A model generated the notes under the pieces. The model searched no databases and had not been told where the DNA came from. It was given only the letters and a program-made list of their open reading frames with translations. A stretch of DNA of 64,000 nt from Sphingomonadales bacterium (GTDB lineage Bacteria; Pseudomonadota; Alphaproteobacteria; Sphingomonadales; Sphingomonadaceae), in contig SEFZ01000008.1 of NCBI GenBank assembly GCA_004173185.1, forward strand, positions 62,001-126,000. Reading direction: 5' to 3'. The position numbers were made by a program, and so were the translations under genes. This document shows, piece by piece, positions 18,857-28,263 of this stretch. The stretch's first letter is position 1; every line of letters starts with the position of its first letter.

Positions 18857-19405
18857 GCTTCATTCTCTCCGTGAATTGCTGCTCGCCGGTCTCTGCGCCG
18901 ACTCTACAGGCCTGATGTCTGCGGCGGCACCCTTCTTCTTGTGAACCAGGTCGGAGCTGCGGACAGGCAAGCGTAACAGTGCGATTGGGGCCGGACCAAT
19001 ATCGCTATCGTCTTGAAGCGATACCCGCGAGGTATTTTGTTTGGCTTTTGAGGGTGCCAACCAGACCGCGCGGCCCCCGTGGGAATTGCCTCGAGCCTTG
19101 CGTGAGGCGAATCCCGCAACATGATATTTCCGTTCAAATTGCCAGCTTGGGTTTCCGGGCTGTCGAGGGTTTCTCGGCATCGGTACAGGCATGCGGCTGT
19201 TGCGACAAAAGCGAGTCGAGCAACAAGCCGCGCGTCGGCGAATTATACCTCAGGGGTATTGGCGGGATACCAACTCGGTCTTTGCGGTGGGGCGGTCGTC
19301 GCAGTTAGCGTCTTCGGACATGCATATGAACGGTGCGCCAAAGCGCCGTCGGGGCTGAAATTGGCGCTTGCAGGAGCGTTTTCGACTTTCAAAGGGGAGG
19401 TTATC
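18857..19405. other. 549-base divergent intergenic region with one CatM/BenM-type site
   Basis: No gene is supported here. The receptor frame stays open back to 19121, but that extension has no signal peptide or ribosome site and is not believed. The only recognisable element is the ATAC-N7-GTAT repeat at 19245-19259. Confidence 0.6.
19245..19259. promoter_or_regulatory. ATAC-N7-GTAT site upstream of TonB receptor (BenM/CatM-type operator)
   Basis: ATAC-CTCAGGG-GTAT matches the consensus ATAC-N7-GTAT known for BenM/CatM of Acinetobacter, and has the same architecture as two sites in the catR/catB intergenic region. It lies 146 bases before the receptor start. The match is exact in the eight defined positions, but one isolated site can arise by chance. 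Confidence 0.5.
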
Positions 19406-21736
19406 ATGTTGTCGACACATGTCGGTCGTTTACTCATCAGTTCGGCTATCGGGGCGCTCATCAGCACCCAGGCAATGGCGCAGTCAGAGCCCGTGGCCGC
19501 TACGCCGCAAGCATCCAACGAAACAGCCGATGCGGAGCAAGAGGGCGGACTGGCCGAGATCGTGGTCACTGCGACCCGCCGGCCCACTTCCGAAATGAAA
19601 ACGCCGATCTCGCTGGCCGTAGTAAGCGGTGCCATGATCGAGGAGCGTAACCTTACCAGTCTTGGCGATCTGTCCGCGACGGTTCCAAGCCTTCAGATCG
19701 GCACCGGCCAGCCTGCCGATGCGATCTTCATCCGCGGCATCGGGTCGGGCTCCGATCGCGGCTTCGAACAGTCGGTCACCTTGTTCCTCGATGGCGTGTA
19801 TCTGCCGCGTTCGCGCCAGTATCGCGCCGCCTTCCTCGATGTCGAGAATGTGCAGGTTCTTCGTGGACCGCAGGCATTGCTCTATGGGCTTAACGCGACG
19901 GCAGGGACGATCGTCGTCAATTCCGCCTCGACCCGCCCGGGCGATGCCAGCTTTGTCAACGTGCTCGGTCAGTATGAGACCATTTACGGGCGCGGCACCG
20001 GACAGATCGTGTTCGGCGGCTCCATCGGCGACGATATCGGCGTGCGCATTGCCGCGCGCTATACGGACGAGCCAAACGGCCAATATTTCAACACCACCAC
20101 GGGCAAGAAGGAAGGTGGCGAACGCGAAGGGACGATCCGCGGGACACTCGTTTACGAGCCCAGCACGGATCTGACGTTCACCGCCAAGCTCACTTATTCC
20201 GACTATGACCGTGAGGGCGGATTGGGCGAATGCTTCAATCATCCGCGTGCGGCGCTGTCGACGGTGACGGTCGGCAAATGTGATGGCGTGCTCGATTTCC
20301 GGCGCCAGACCGGGGGGCTCGAATTGCTCTCGCAGGTGACCGGCAACCAGGACATGTATTTCAAGCAGAACCTGCTGATCGGCTCGGCCACGCTGGAATA
20401 TCGCACGGGCGGCCACGACATCACCGCAGTGCTGGGCTATTCGCGGACCCGCTCCTCGTCGGCGTTCGACGTCGCCAATATCGGCGTGCCATTGTTCTCG
20501 AACTCGGCGGTCGAGAAGCACGATGAATATACCGGCGAGCTGCGCATCGCATCGGACGACACTGCGCGCTTCTCTTATCTGGCGGGTGCATTCTTCGGCT
20601 ATCAGGAGCTGCATCAGGAGATCCCGACGGCGACCACCCTGTTCCTGCCGGCGGCCAAGGCCTTCCCGGGGAGCGATTCCACCACCACGACGATTTCGCC
20701 CTACATCACTGGCACGTTCAAGTTCACGGATACCGTCCGTATTTCGGGTGGCGTGCGCTATAGCCACGACAGCAAGGACGCGACGCGCTTTGTGACGCTT
20801 TGCAACCGGCTGATCCCAAGCGCCGGCGCTTTGACCCACACCGATGGCGGGCCGACCGCGAACTGCGGTGTTTCGTTCCCGAGCCAGCCGGGCAGCTACG
20901 CGCTGCCGACCTTCAAGTCCGGTAACTTCATGCCGGAAGCGACGCTGTTCTGGGATTTCTCGCCTAGCTCGCTGGTGTACCTCAAGGCCGGCCAGAGCGT
21001 GAAGTCGGGCGGCCACACCCTGGGCAGCAGCGTGGCAAGCGCCGATCTGCTGGCTTATGGCGACGAGAAGGCGCGGACCTTCGAACTCGGCCTCAAATCT
21101 CGCCTGTTCGACAATCGGCTGTTCTTCCGGGCGTCTGCTTTCTACAGCAAATATGACGATCTTCAGGTGAACTCGTTCATTCTGGCGGGCGGAAGCGTGC
21201 TGGCGGCAATCACCAATGCCGGCGCTTCGCGCTCATATGGGCTTGAAACCGACATTGATTTCGCGCCGACGAACTGGTTGACGCTCAGCTGGTCGAACGC
21301 GCTGCTGGACAGCAAGTACACCGATTACGAGAATGGCGCGTGCGGCGTTGGCCAGGTTCCCAACACTGCCTTGCGCGCGTGCCGCAAGACGGGTCAGAAC
21401 ACGCCGTTCGCGCCCAATTATTCGGGTAGCGTGAGTGCAAATGTGAAGGTGCCAGTTCGTGACAATGTCGAAGTGTTCGGCGGCGGCACATGGGCGTATA
21501 GCGACTCCTACTTCGCTGAAAATACGCTTGATCCCTTTGTCGCTCAGGGTGCCTATAGCACCTTCGATGCCCGTCTCGGCGTTGGCGGTGTCGACGGCAA
21601 ATGGTCGCTTTCGGTCATCGGCAAGAATTTGAGCAACGAACGCATTCTGGGTTCGAGCCAGTCGATCGGCATCCAGGGCCTTGGTCATCTGAAGGCCCCG
21701 CGGACCGTGACGCTCCAGTTCACCAAGAACTTCTAA
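19406..21736 (+). CDS. TonB-dependent outer-membrane receptor
   Basis: The 776-residue protein has a Sec signal (residues 1-~25, ending AMAQ), a TonB box-like EIVVTATRR near residue 50, a plug domain with the motifs IFIRGIGSGSDRG and VQVLRGPQALLYG, and a 22-strand barrel ending in the typical aromatic C-terminus LQFTKNF. It imports an unidentified substrate across the outer membrane using TonB energy. ATG 19406 is preceded by AGGGGAGG at a spacing of 5-6 bases. The nearby BenM/CatM-type site and the ben/cat operon suggest an aromatic ligand, while two exported amidohydrolases on the other side suggest that an amide-linked compound may be processed in the periplasm. Confidence 0.92.
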   Translation: MLSTHVGRLLISSAIGALISTQAMAQSEPVAATPQASNETADAEQEGGLAEIVVTATRRPTSEMKTPISLAVVSGAMIEERNLTSLGDLSATVPSLQIGTGQPADAIFIRGIGSGSDRGFEQSVTLFLDGVYLPRSRQYRAAFLDVENVQVLRGPQALLYGLNATAGTIVVNSASTRPGDASFVNVLGQYETIYGRGTGQIVFGGSIGDDIGVRIAARYTDEPNGQYFNTTTGKKEGGEREGTIRGTLVYEPSTDLTFTAKLTYSDYDREGGLGECFNHPRAALSTVTVGKCDGVLDFRRQTGGLELLSQVTGNQDMYFKQNLLIGSATLEYRTGGHDITAVLGYSRTRSSSAFDVANIGVPLFSNSAVEKHDEYTGELRIASDDTARFSYLAGAFFGYQELHQEIPTATTLFLPAAKAFPGSDSTTTTISPYITGTFKFTDTVRISGGVRYSHDSKDATRFVTLCNRLIPSAGALTHTDGGPTANCGVSFPSQPGSYALPTFKSGNFMPEATLFWDFSPSSLVYLKAGQSVKSGGHTLGSSVASADLLAYGDEKARTFELGLKSRLFDNRLFFRASAFYSKYDDLQVNSFILAGGSVLAAITNAGASRSYGLETDIDFAPTNWLTLSWSNALLDSKYTDYENGACGVGQVPNTALRACRKTGQNTPFAPNYSGSVSANVKVPVRDNVEVFGGGTWAYSDSYFAENTLDPFVAQGAYSTFDARLGVGGVDGKWSLSVIGKNLSNERILGSSQSIGIQGLGHLKAPRTVTLQFTKNF

Positions 21737-21743
21737 GACGACA

Positions 21744-21778
21744 GGTTTCGGGGCCGGACATGGGTTCGGCCCCGAACC
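21744..21778 (+). terminator. Terminator-like hairpin after TonB receptor
   Basis: Twelve base pairs with one bulged T (21744-21756 with 21767-21778) form a GC-rich stem 8 bases after the receptor stop. The downstream T-run is weak. The hairpin also lies beyond the 3' end of the convergent LysR gene (stop at 21802). Confidence 0.6.
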
Positions 21779-21801
21779 TTCAGCTCTCGATGCCGGATAT
21801 G

Positions 21802-22746
21802 CTAGCCGGTGGACCGCGATCCGGCGGCTAGCTGACGAAGCGCTTCGGGGATCGCATAGCCCCATTCCACATAGGTTCGTACGATGATGCTGGCGAACAG
21901 TTCCAGCTCAGGATTGTGATCGCCCACGCGCTGGCTCATGATGATCGGCGACGTGACATGCTCCGCAATGTCCATGTAGCGAACGTCCGCGACGCGCGAC
22001 ATGCCGACAGATTCGGGCACGATGCAGATACCCTCTTCCGCCGCCACAAGACCCACGGCGATCTGAAGTTCGCGGGCTTCGTGCGCAACCCGCGGCTCCT
22101 GGCCGTAATCGCGAAATATCGACAGGACCTGATCGGCATAGCTCGGCCGGGGTGAGCGCGGGTAGACGATCAACGGCTCTTCGGCGAGGCGGGCCAGCGA
22201 GATCGGCTGGGTCTCCTTGGCGAGCGGGTGCCCGCTGGCGACGGCCGCCACGAGCTTTTCCTCACGCAACACCGTGCGTCGTACCGACGCGTCCTCGAAC
22301 CGGATACGGCCGAAGCCCACATCGATGCGGCCCTCTTTCAACGCCGTGATCTGGTCGAGGCTCACCGTTTCGATCAGGCCGAGATCGACCTTCGGCGCCT
22401 CGGCGCGGAACTGGCGGATGAGGGTCGGCAGCCGGGCGTAGATCGTCGATGCGACAAAGCCGACGTTGAAGCGACGGCGCTCGGTCGAGATGGCCTGGCT
22501 CATCATCGTCCGCATGTCTTCGACTCGCCCGAGGATCTGCACCGCCTGCTCGCGAAACAGCACGCCCATAGGCGTAAGGCGCAACGGCCTTTCCCGCCGA
22601 TCCAGCAATTCGGCCCCAAGTTCGGCTTCGAGTAGCTGAATCTGCCGGCTGAGAGGCGGCTGCGCTATATGGAGTCGCTCGGCGGCGCGCGTGAAATTGC
22701 GCTCGTCGGCGACCATCATGAAGTAGCGCAGCTGGCGAAGGTCCAT
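21802..22746 (-). CDS. catR: BenM/CatM/CatR-type LysR regulator of benzoate-catechol operon
   Basis: The 314-residue LysR-type protein has the winged helix at residues 1-60 (RNFTRAAERLHIAQPPLSRQIQLLE) and a periplasmic-binding-like effector domain. Beyond the DNA-binding domain it resembles BenM/CatM: ALKEGRIDVGFGRIRFEDASVRRTVLREEKL, PLIVYPRSPRPSYADQVL and VGLVAAEEGI align well by eye. BenM-type regulators respond to cis,cis-muconate, some also to benzoate. It is divergent from catB with two ATAC-N7-GTAT sites between them. Whether this protein is a single-effector CatM/CatR type or a dual-effector BenM type cannot be settled from motifs. Confidence 0.9.
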   Translation of the reverse strand: MDLRQLRYFMMVADERNFTRAAERLHIAQPPLSRQIQLLEAELGAELLDRRERPLRLTPMGVLFREQAVQILGRVEDMRTMMSQAISTERRRFNVGFVASTIYARLPTLIRQFRAEAPKVDLGLIETVSLDQITALKEGRIDVGFGRIRFEDASVRRTVLREEKLVAAVASGHPLAKETQPISLARLAEEPLIVYPRSPRPSYADQVLSIFRDYGQEPRVAHEARELQIAVGLVAAEEGICIVPESVGMSRVADVRYMDIAEHVTSPIIMSQRVGDHNPELELFASIIVRTYVEWGYAIPEALRQLAAGSRSTG

Positions 22747-22749
22747 TGG

Positions 22750-22764
22750 ATACCTATACGGTAT
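22750..22764. promoter_or_regulatory. ATAC-N7-GTAT operator next to catR start
   Basis: ATAC-CTATACG-GTAT starts 4 bases before the catR start codon (on the minus strand) and lies about 190 bases before catB. It fits the BenM/CatM consensus exactly and is well placed for autorepression of catR. Confidence 0.8.
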
Positions 22765-22857
22765 ACGGAGAGATTTTCAACATTGTTGCATATTCCACTT
22801 CTGTGGTGGGAAATTGCACGCCTTGCGCAATACCGTGAGTCAATGCGCGGCTTATTC

Positions 22858-22872
22858 ATACCCTGAGAGTAT
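22858..22872. promoter_or_regulatory. Second ATAC-N7-GTAT operator upstream of catB
   Basis: ATAC-CCTGAGA-GTAT lies 82 bases before the catB start. An isolated ATAC half-site at 22830-22833 stands between the two full sites. Two or three sub-sites in a divergent regulator/target region is the usual LysR activation layout. Confidence 0.75.
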
Positions 22873-22954
22873 TATCGCATGACCTAATTGATCTTAGCCG
22901 GGGAGGGTCGGATGGCCTAGATTGTGTGAAAGCAATTTGGAGAGGTTGCCATCC

Positions 22955-24112
22955 ATGGCCAACACAGTCGAGATTGAGTGCCTTTTGTTGGATCTGCCGA
23001 CGATCCGGCCGCACGTCTTGGCGATGGCGACCATGTATCGGCAATCGATCGTATTGGTTCGCGTGCGCTGTGCCGATGGCATTGAGGGCATTGGCGAAGG
23101 AACCACCATCGGCGGCCTGAGCTACGGCGATGAGAGCCCCGAGGGCATCAAGCTCGCCATCGACACCTATATCGCGCCTGTCCTTCTCACTTGTGACCTG
23201 ACCAAGGTCGCGCAGACGATGGCGAAGGTTCGTCGCTACGTTGCCGGCAACCGGATCGCCAAATGCGCGGTAGAGACGGCCTTGCTCGATGCGGCCGGCA
23301 AGCGCGCGGGCCTTCCGGTTTCGGAACTGATCGGCGGAGGCCGGGTGCGCGACACCCTCCCGGTGGCATGGACACTCGCCAGCGGCGACACGGCGCAGGA
23401 CATCGAAGAGGCCGAGGCGATGCTGGCACAGGCGCGGCACCGCATTTTCAAGCTCAAGATCGGCAAGCGCGATGTGAAGGCGGATGTCGCCCATGTCGCC
23501 GCGATCAAAAAGGCAGTCGGCGATCGCGCCAGCGTGCGGGTCGACGTCAATCAGAACTGGGATGCGATCCAGGCCGATATCGGCATGGGTATGCTGGCCG
23601 ATGTCGGCGTCGATCTGGTCGAGCAGCCCATCGCGCGTTCCGCCACCAAGGCCATGACGCGGCTGTCGGCGCGGCACGCCATCCCGATCATGGCGGACGA
23701 GTCGCTCCACGGACCGGAAAGCGCGTTCGTGCTGGCGGCGGCGGGCGCGGCGCGCGTCTTCGCGGTCAAGATCGCGCAATCGGGCGGGCTCCATCCCGCG
23801 CATGACGTGGGCCGGATCGCCGATGCGGCCGGCATTGGCCTGTATGGCGGAACGATGCTGGAAGGTGCGGTTGGCACGGCTGCCTCCGCACACCTGTTTG
23901 CCACCTTCCCGCAGCTCGCCTGGGGCACCGAGCTCTTCGGCCCCTTGCTCCTCACCGACGATATCCTGACCGAACCGCTGCACTACGCCGATTTCTCGCT
24001 CGTCGTGCCTACCGGCCCCGGGCTCGGCATTACGCTGGATGCGGACAAGGTCGCCCATTTCCGCCGGGACCGCGCAGGCCCCATTCTTCACGCAGTTTCC
24101 GGGAGCGCATGA
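22955..24112 (+). CDS. catB: Muconate cycloisomerase
   Basis: The 385-residue enolase-superfamily enzyme converts cis,cis-muconate to (+)-muconolactone, using Mn2+. The N-terminal capping domain covers residues 1-~130; the catalytic Lys pair is in FKLKIGKRD near residue 167-171, the first metal ligand in VRVDVNQNWD, further ligands in LVEQPIA and MADESLH, and the second-half Lys in FAVKIAQSGG. ATG 22955 is preceded by TGGAGAGG and gives the family N-terminus. The gene heads the long catabolic operon and is followed by catC with one base between the stop and the next ATG. Confidence 0.95.
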   Translation: MANTVEIECLLLDLPTIRPHVLAMATMYRQSIVLVRVRCADGIEGIGEGTTIGGLSYGDESPEGIKLAIDTYIAPVLLTCDLTKVAQTMAKVRRYVAGNRIAKCAVETALLDAAGKRAGLPVSELIGGGRVRDTLPVAWTLASGDTAQDIEEAEAMLAQARHRIFKLKIGKRDVKADVAHVAAIKKAVGDRASVRVDVNQNWDAIQADIGMGMLADVGVDLVEQPIARSATKAMTRLSARHAIPIMADESLHGPESAFVLAAAGAARVFAVKIAQSGGLHPAHDVGRIADAAGIGLYGGTMLEGAVGTAASAHLFATFPQLAWGTELFGPLLLTDDILTEPLHYADFSLVVPTGPGLGITLDADKVAHFRRDRAGPILHAVSGSA

Positions 24113-24113
24113 G

Positions 24114-24404
24114 ATGCTGTTCAAGGTCGAAATGGATGTGAACATTCCGCTGGGCTTCGATGAGGTCCAGGCCGCGAAGCTCAAGGCGGCCGAAAAGGCC
24201 CGTTTTCAGGAGCTGCAGCGCGCCGGCACCTGGCGGCACATCTGGCGAGTCGTTGGCCAATATTCCAACGTCAGCGTGTTCGATGTCGAGTCCAACGCGG
24301 ATCTCCACGACATACTCATGAGCCTTCCGCTTTACCCTTTCATGACGATCAGAGTGACTGCGCTGTGCCGGCACCCATCGTCGCTGCACGACGACGATCG
24401 CTGA
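24114..24404 (+). CDS. catC: Muconolactone delta-isomerase
   Basis: The 96-residue protein is a typical small ferredoxin-fold muconolactone isomerase, MLFKVEMDVNIP at its start and LSLPLYPFMTI-like LPLYPFMTIRVTAL near its end being diagnostic. It isomerises muconolactone to 3-oxoadipate enol-lactone and forms decamers in known homologues. The ATG stands one base after the catB stop codon, showing coupled translation. The frame is open further upstream, but that part overlaps catB and is not used. Confidence 0.95.
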   Translation: MLFKVEMDVNIPLGFDEVQAAKLKAAEKARFQELQRAGTWRHIWRVVGQYSNVSVFDVESNADLHDILMSLPLYPFMTIRVTALCRHPSSLHDDDR

Positions 24405-24438
24405 TCGGCGGCCCCGCAAACACTTCAGGAGAGAGACG

Positions 24439-25332
24439 TTGGACATTAGCTTTGTAAAGACGCCGCAGGTTCAGAACCTGCTCGATCGCCTCGCTGGCGT
24501 GGAATCGGCTGAGGGCGATCCCCGGTTGAAGGCGATCATGCGCGACCTGATCGAATCGCTGATGACGTTGATCGTGCGGCACGACATCTCGGAAAGCGAA
24601 GTGTGGACCGCCGTCTCGTTCCTGCAAAACGGCGCGGGCGAACTCGGGCTGATCATGCCGGGCGTCGGCCTTGAGCATTTCATCGACTTGTACCTGGACG
24701 CCAAGGATGCCGAGGCCGGCGTTACCGGTGGCACCCCGCGCACGATCGAGGGGCCGCTTTATGTCGCAGGCGCGCCGCTGGTCGAGAATGACGCGAGCCT
24801 GTCTTCGGACCCTGACGATACCGACACGCTCTATATGAGCGGCGTGGTGCGCGGCCCGAACGGCGAGCCGGTGGAGAATGCCACCGTCCATGTCTGGCAT
24901 GCCAATTCCAAGGGCTTTTATTCGCATTTCGATCCGACCGGCGAGCAGACGCCGTTCAACAATCGCCGCCGCATCAAGCCCGGCGCGGATGGCCGCTATT
25001 CGTTCAACAGCAAGATGCCCAACGGCTACAGCGTCCCCCCGGGCGGCGCGACGGACGTTCTGATGTCGGCGCTGGGGCGTCACGGCAATCGGCCGGCGCA
25101 TGTCCATTTCTTCATCGAAGCGCCGGGCTATCGCAAGCTCACCACGCAGATCAATTTCGGCGACGATCCCTTCGCCGCAGACGACTTTGCCTTTGCGACG
25201 CGCGAGGGGCTGCTCCCCGTGCCGAACCGGCAGGGTGACACTGCGCACATCGCATTCGATTTCGAACTGCAGCGGGCAGACGACAAGGCGGATGAGGACT
25301 TTTCGAGCCGCGCCCGCCTCAGCGTCGACTGA
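24439..25332 (+). CDS. catA: Catechol 1,2-dioxygenase
   Basis: The 297-residue intradiol dioxygenase cleaves catechol to cis,cis-muconate with non-heme Fe(III). The four expected iron ligands are visible: Tyr161 in GFYSHFD, Tyr197 in MPNGYSVPP, and His221 and His223 in RPAHVHFF. An N-terminal helical linker domain (~1-100) used for dimerisation precedes the beta-sandwich. The start is TTG 24439, with AGGAGAGAG just upstream; the unusual codon may lower expression relative to neighbours. Confidence 0.96.
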   Translation: MDISFVKTPQVQNLLDRLAGVESAEGDPRLKAIMRDLIESLMTLIVRHDISESEVWTAVSFLQNGAGELGLIMPGVGLEHFIDLYLDAKDAEAGVTGGTPRTIEGPLYVAGAPLVENDASLSSDPDDTDTLYMSGVVRGPNGEPVENATVHVWHANSKGFYSHFDPTGEQTPFNNRRRIKPGADGRYSFNSKMPNGYSVPPGGATDVLMSALGRHGNRPAHVHFFIEAPGYRKLTTQINFGDDPFAADDFAFATREGLLPVPNRQGDTAHIAFDFELQRADDKADEDFSSRARLSVD

Positions 25333-25355
25333 CACCACCGGACAGGAGAGCGCAT

Positions 25356-26738
25356 ATGACCTCGCTTCGCGAACGTCTCGAAACCGCCGTGGTGGACGAC
25401 GCCGAAACCGGTGTGTTCCGGTGTCGCCGGGATGCCTTCACCGATCCCGACCTGTTCGAACTCGAGATGACGCACATCTTCGAGGGGAATTGGGTGTATC
25501 TCGCGCATGAGAGCCAGATCCCGGAGAATAACGACTATTTCACTACGTGGATTGGTCGCCGGCCGATCATCATCACCCGCGACAAGACGGGTGAGCTGCA
25601 CGCCGTCATCAACGCCTGCGCACATCGCGGCGCAATGCTGTGCCGGCGCAAGCATGGCAACAAGGGCAGCTTCACTTGCCAGTTCCACGGCTGGACGTTC
25701 AACAATGCGGGGCGCCTCCTCAAGGTCAAGGACGGCAAAACCGGCGATTATCCCGCCGCGTTCAACACCGAAGGCTCGCACGATCTGACCAAGGTTGCGC
25801 GGTTCGAGAATTATCGCGGCTTCCTGTTCGGCAGCCTCAATCCCGATGTGCAGAGCCTGGAGGATCATCTCGGCTCCACCCGCGCCGTGATCGATCAGAT
25901 GGTCGATCAGGCGCCGGACGGTATCGAGGTGCTGCGCGGCAATTCCTCCTACCAATATGACGGCAATTGGAAGCTCCAGATGGAGAATGGCGCGGACGGC
26001 TATCACGTCAGCGCGGTCCACTGGAATTATTCGGCGACGACCGGGCGCCGCAAGGAAGAGGGCACCAAGGCCGTCGATCCCGATGGCTGGTCGAAGAGCG
26101 TCGGCGGCGTTTACGGGTTCGATAACGGCCACATGCTGTTGTGGACGCGCCTGCTCAACCCCGAAGTGCGCCCGGTCTATGCGCATCGCGAGGAACTGGC
26201 CGCGCGGCTGGGCGAGGAGCGCGCTGGCTTCATCGTCGATCAGACGCGCAATTTGTGCGTCTATCCCAACGTCTATCTGATGGATCAGTTTTCGACGCAG
26301 ATCCGCGTCATCCGTCCGCTCAGCGTCGATCGCACCGAAGTGACCATCTATTGCTTCGCGCCGAAGAACGAACCGAGCGCCGAACGCACGTTGCGCATCC
26401 GGCAATATGAGGATTTCTTCAACGTCAGCGGCATGGGTACGCCGGATGATCTCGAGGAATTCCGCTCGTGTCAGGTCGCCTATGACGGCGCTGGCGATCT
26501 GTGGAACGATCTGAGCCGCGGTGCCAATCACTGGATACACGGTCCGGATGACAATGCGCGCGCACAGGGTTTCGAACCCATGCTCAGCGGCGACCGCAGC
26601 GAAGATGAAGGGCTGTTCGTCCGTCAGCACGAATACTGGGCGCAGACGCTGCTGGCCGCGCTCGACAAGGATGTCGGCCAAGGCGAAGCGGGCCGCGCGC
26701 CCGCCCCCACTCCGGCCAGCGCGGAGGTCGCGGCATGA
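25356..26738 (+). CDS. benA: Benzoate 1,2-dioxygenase alpha subunit
   Basis: The 460-residue Rieske non-heme iron oxygenase large subunit hydroxylates benzoate to the cis-1,2-dihydrodiol. The Rieske cluster is bound by C-x-H in [10 protein letters not shown] and C-x2-H in [10 protein letters not shown]. The mononuclear iron site is in [15 protein letters not shown]. The N-terminal [24 protein letters not shown] and overall length match BenA/XylX. A short Ala/Pro-rich tail ends the protein. Its stop overlaps the benB start by four bases (ATGA at 26735-26738). Confidence 0.96.
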   Translation: MTSLRERLETAVVDDAETGVFRCRRDAFTDPDLFELEMTHIFEGNWVYLAHESQIPENNDYFTTWIGRRPIIITRDKTGELHAVINACAHRGAMLCRRKHGNKGSFTCQFHGWTFNNAGRLLKVKDGKTGDYPAAFNTEGSHDLTKVARFENYRGFLFGSLNPDVQSLEDHLGSTRAVIDQMVDQAPDGIEVLRGNSSYQYDGNWKLQMENGADGYHVSAVHWNYSATTGRRKEEGTKAVDPDGWSKSVGGVYGFDNGHMLLWTRLLNPEVRPVYAHREELAARLGEERAGFIVDQTRNLCVYPNVYLMDQFSTQIRVIRPLSVDRTEVTIYCFAPKNEPSAERTLRIRQYEDFFNVSGMGTPDDLEEFRSCQVAYDGAGDLWNDLSRGANHWIHGPDDNARAQGFEPMLSGDRSEDEGLFVRQHEYWAQTLLAALDKDVGQGEAGRAPAPTPASAEVAA

Positions 26739-27223
26739 CCCTCGCATATCAGCAGGTGGTTGATTTCCTCTACCGCGAGGCGCGGTTGCTCGACGATCGT
26801 CAGTGGGACGAATGGGTGGAATGCTATGCACCCGAAGCGGTGTTCTGGATGCCGGCCTGGGACGATGATGATCGTCTGGTCGAGGATCCCGAGCGCGATA
26901 TCTCGTTGATCTATTATGCCAATCGCGATGGGCTCGAAGATCGCGTGTTCCGGATAAAGACCGAGCGTTCCGGCGCGACGATGCCGGAGCCGCGCACAAG
27001 CCACAACATCGCCAATGTCGAGATCATCGCTGCAGAAGCGAACCGGATCGAGCTGCGCTTCAACTGGCACACGCTCAGCCATCGCTACCAGGAGACGCTG
27101 AGCTTCTACGGCACCTCCTTCTACACGCTCGACACTGCGGGTGCTGCGCCCGTCATCGTCAACAAGAAGGTCGTGCTGAAGAACGATTTCATTCGCCAGG
27201 TGATCGACGTCTACCACGTCTGA
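26735..27223 (+). CDS. benB: Benzoate 1,2-dioxygenase beta subunit
   Basis: The 162-residue small subunit has the NTF2-like fold of ring-hydroxylating oxygenase beta chains and completes an alpha3beta3 terminal oxygenase with Ben[23 protein letters not shown] and the C-terminal [17 protein letters not shown] are family hallmarks. The start overlaps benA by four bases, ensuring stoichiometric translation. Confidence 0.95.
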   Translation: MTLAYQQVVDFLYREARLLDDRQWDEWVECYAPEAVFWMPAWDDDDRLVEDPERDISLIYYANRDGLEDRVFRIKTERSGATMPEPRTSHNIANVEIIAAEANRIELRFNWHTLSHRYQETLSFYGTSFYTLDTAGAAPVIVNKKVVLKNDFIRQVIDVYHV

Positions 27224-27246
27224 CGTCGGCCGGCCGAGAGGATGCC

Positions 27247-28263
27247 ATGAGCTACCAGATCGCACTCAATTTCGAAGACGGCGCTACCCGCTTCATCGAC
27301 TGCAATGCAGGCGAGAAGGTGCTGGACGCGGCGTTCCGCCAAAAGATCAACCTGCCGATGGATTGTTCGGACGGGGTCTGCGGAACGTGCAAGTGCCGCT
27401 GCGAGCAGGGCGATTATGAACTCGGCGACGAATATATCGACGATGCCCTGACGGCGGACGAGGCGGCCGAAGGGCTGGTGCTTACCTGCCAGATGCAGGT
27501 CTCCTCCGATTGCGTCATCGCGGTTCCGGTGCCGTCCTCGGCGTGCAAGCTCAAGCCGGCGGAGCATCAAGGCGTCGTCGCCTCGGTCGAATTGGTGTCC
27601 GACAGCACGATCATCCTGAAACTGCGGCCGGACAATCCCGCGGCGATCACCTTCCTGCCGGGACAATATGTTAATCTGACCATCCCCGGCACCGCGAAGC
27701 ATCGCGCCTATTCGTTCAGTTCAAAGCCCGGCGCGGACGAGGCGTCGTTCCTGATCCGCAATATTCCGGGCGGCGCGATGAGCGGCTGGTTGGCCGAGAC
27801 GGCGCAGCCGGGCGACCGCGTGACCTTTGTCGGGCCACAGGGCAGCTTCTTCCTGCGCACCGTCGATCGGCCAGTCGTGATGCTGGCCGGGGGCACCGGG
27901 TTGGCACCGATCCTGTCGATGCTGGAAGTGCTCGCCGATACGGGCACCGATCAGCCGATCCATCTGATCTATGGCGTGACCGGCGATGGCGATCTCGTGG
28001 AGATCGATCGGGTCGAGGCATTGGCCGCCCGCCTGCCGCGCATGACCTGGGCATCGTGCGTCGCCGATCCGGACACGGCGCATCCGCTGCGTGGCTATGT
28101 GACGCACCATCTGAGCGACGCGCATCTCAATGCCGGCGATTGCGACATCTATCTGTGCGGTCCGCCCCCGATGGTCGAGGCCGTGCGCAAATTCCTGAGC
28201 GAAAAGGGCGTCGAGCCCCGCCACTTCCATTACGAGAAGTTCGCGCCGAGTGAGGCAGCATGA
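27247..28263 (+). CDS. benC: Benzoate dioxygenase reductase
   Basis: The 338-residue electron-transfer protein carries an N-terminal plant-type [2Fe-2S] ferredoxin (CSDGVCGTCKCRC plus the distal Cys in LTCQMQ), an FAD domain with RAYSFSSKPG, and an NAD domain with LAGGTGLAPILSML. It moves electrons from NADH to the BenAB Rieske centre. The order ferredoxin-FAD-NAD is that of BenC/XylZ. It overlaps benD by four bases (28260-28263). Confidence 0.96.
   Translation: MSYQIALNFEDGATRFIDCNAGEKVLDAAFRQKINLPMDCSDGVCGTCKCRCEQGDYELGDEYIDDALTADEAAEGLVLTCQMQVSSDCVIAVPVPSSACKLKPAEHQGVVASVELVSDSTIILKLRPDNPAAITFLPGQYVNLTIPGTAKHRAYSFSSKPGADEASFLIRNIPGGAMSGWLAETAQPGDRVTFVGPQGSFFLRTVDRPVVMLAGGTGLAPILSMLEVLADTGTDQPIHLIYGVTGDGDLVEIDRVEALAARLPRMTWASCVADPDTAHPLRGYVTHHLSDAHLNAGDCDIYLCGPPPMVEAVRKFLSEKGVEPRHFHYEKFAPSEAA

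Noticed and set aside
19121..19405. 95-codon N-terminal extension of the TonB receptor
   Set aside because: The signal peptide and Shine-Dalgarno belong to ATG 19406; the extension has neither.
19484..21016. 510-codon minus-strand frame opposite the first TonB receptor
   Set aside because: Shadow of the receptor gene, with no ribosome site or domain.
22830..22844. Third full ATAC-N7-GTAT site before catB
   Set aside because: Only the ATAC half is present; the second half reads CAAT.
25128..26999. 623-codon open frame on the minus strand opposite benA/benB
   Set aside because: Antisense shadow of highly biased GC-rich codons; the plus-strand genes have clear motifs and the antisense product none.
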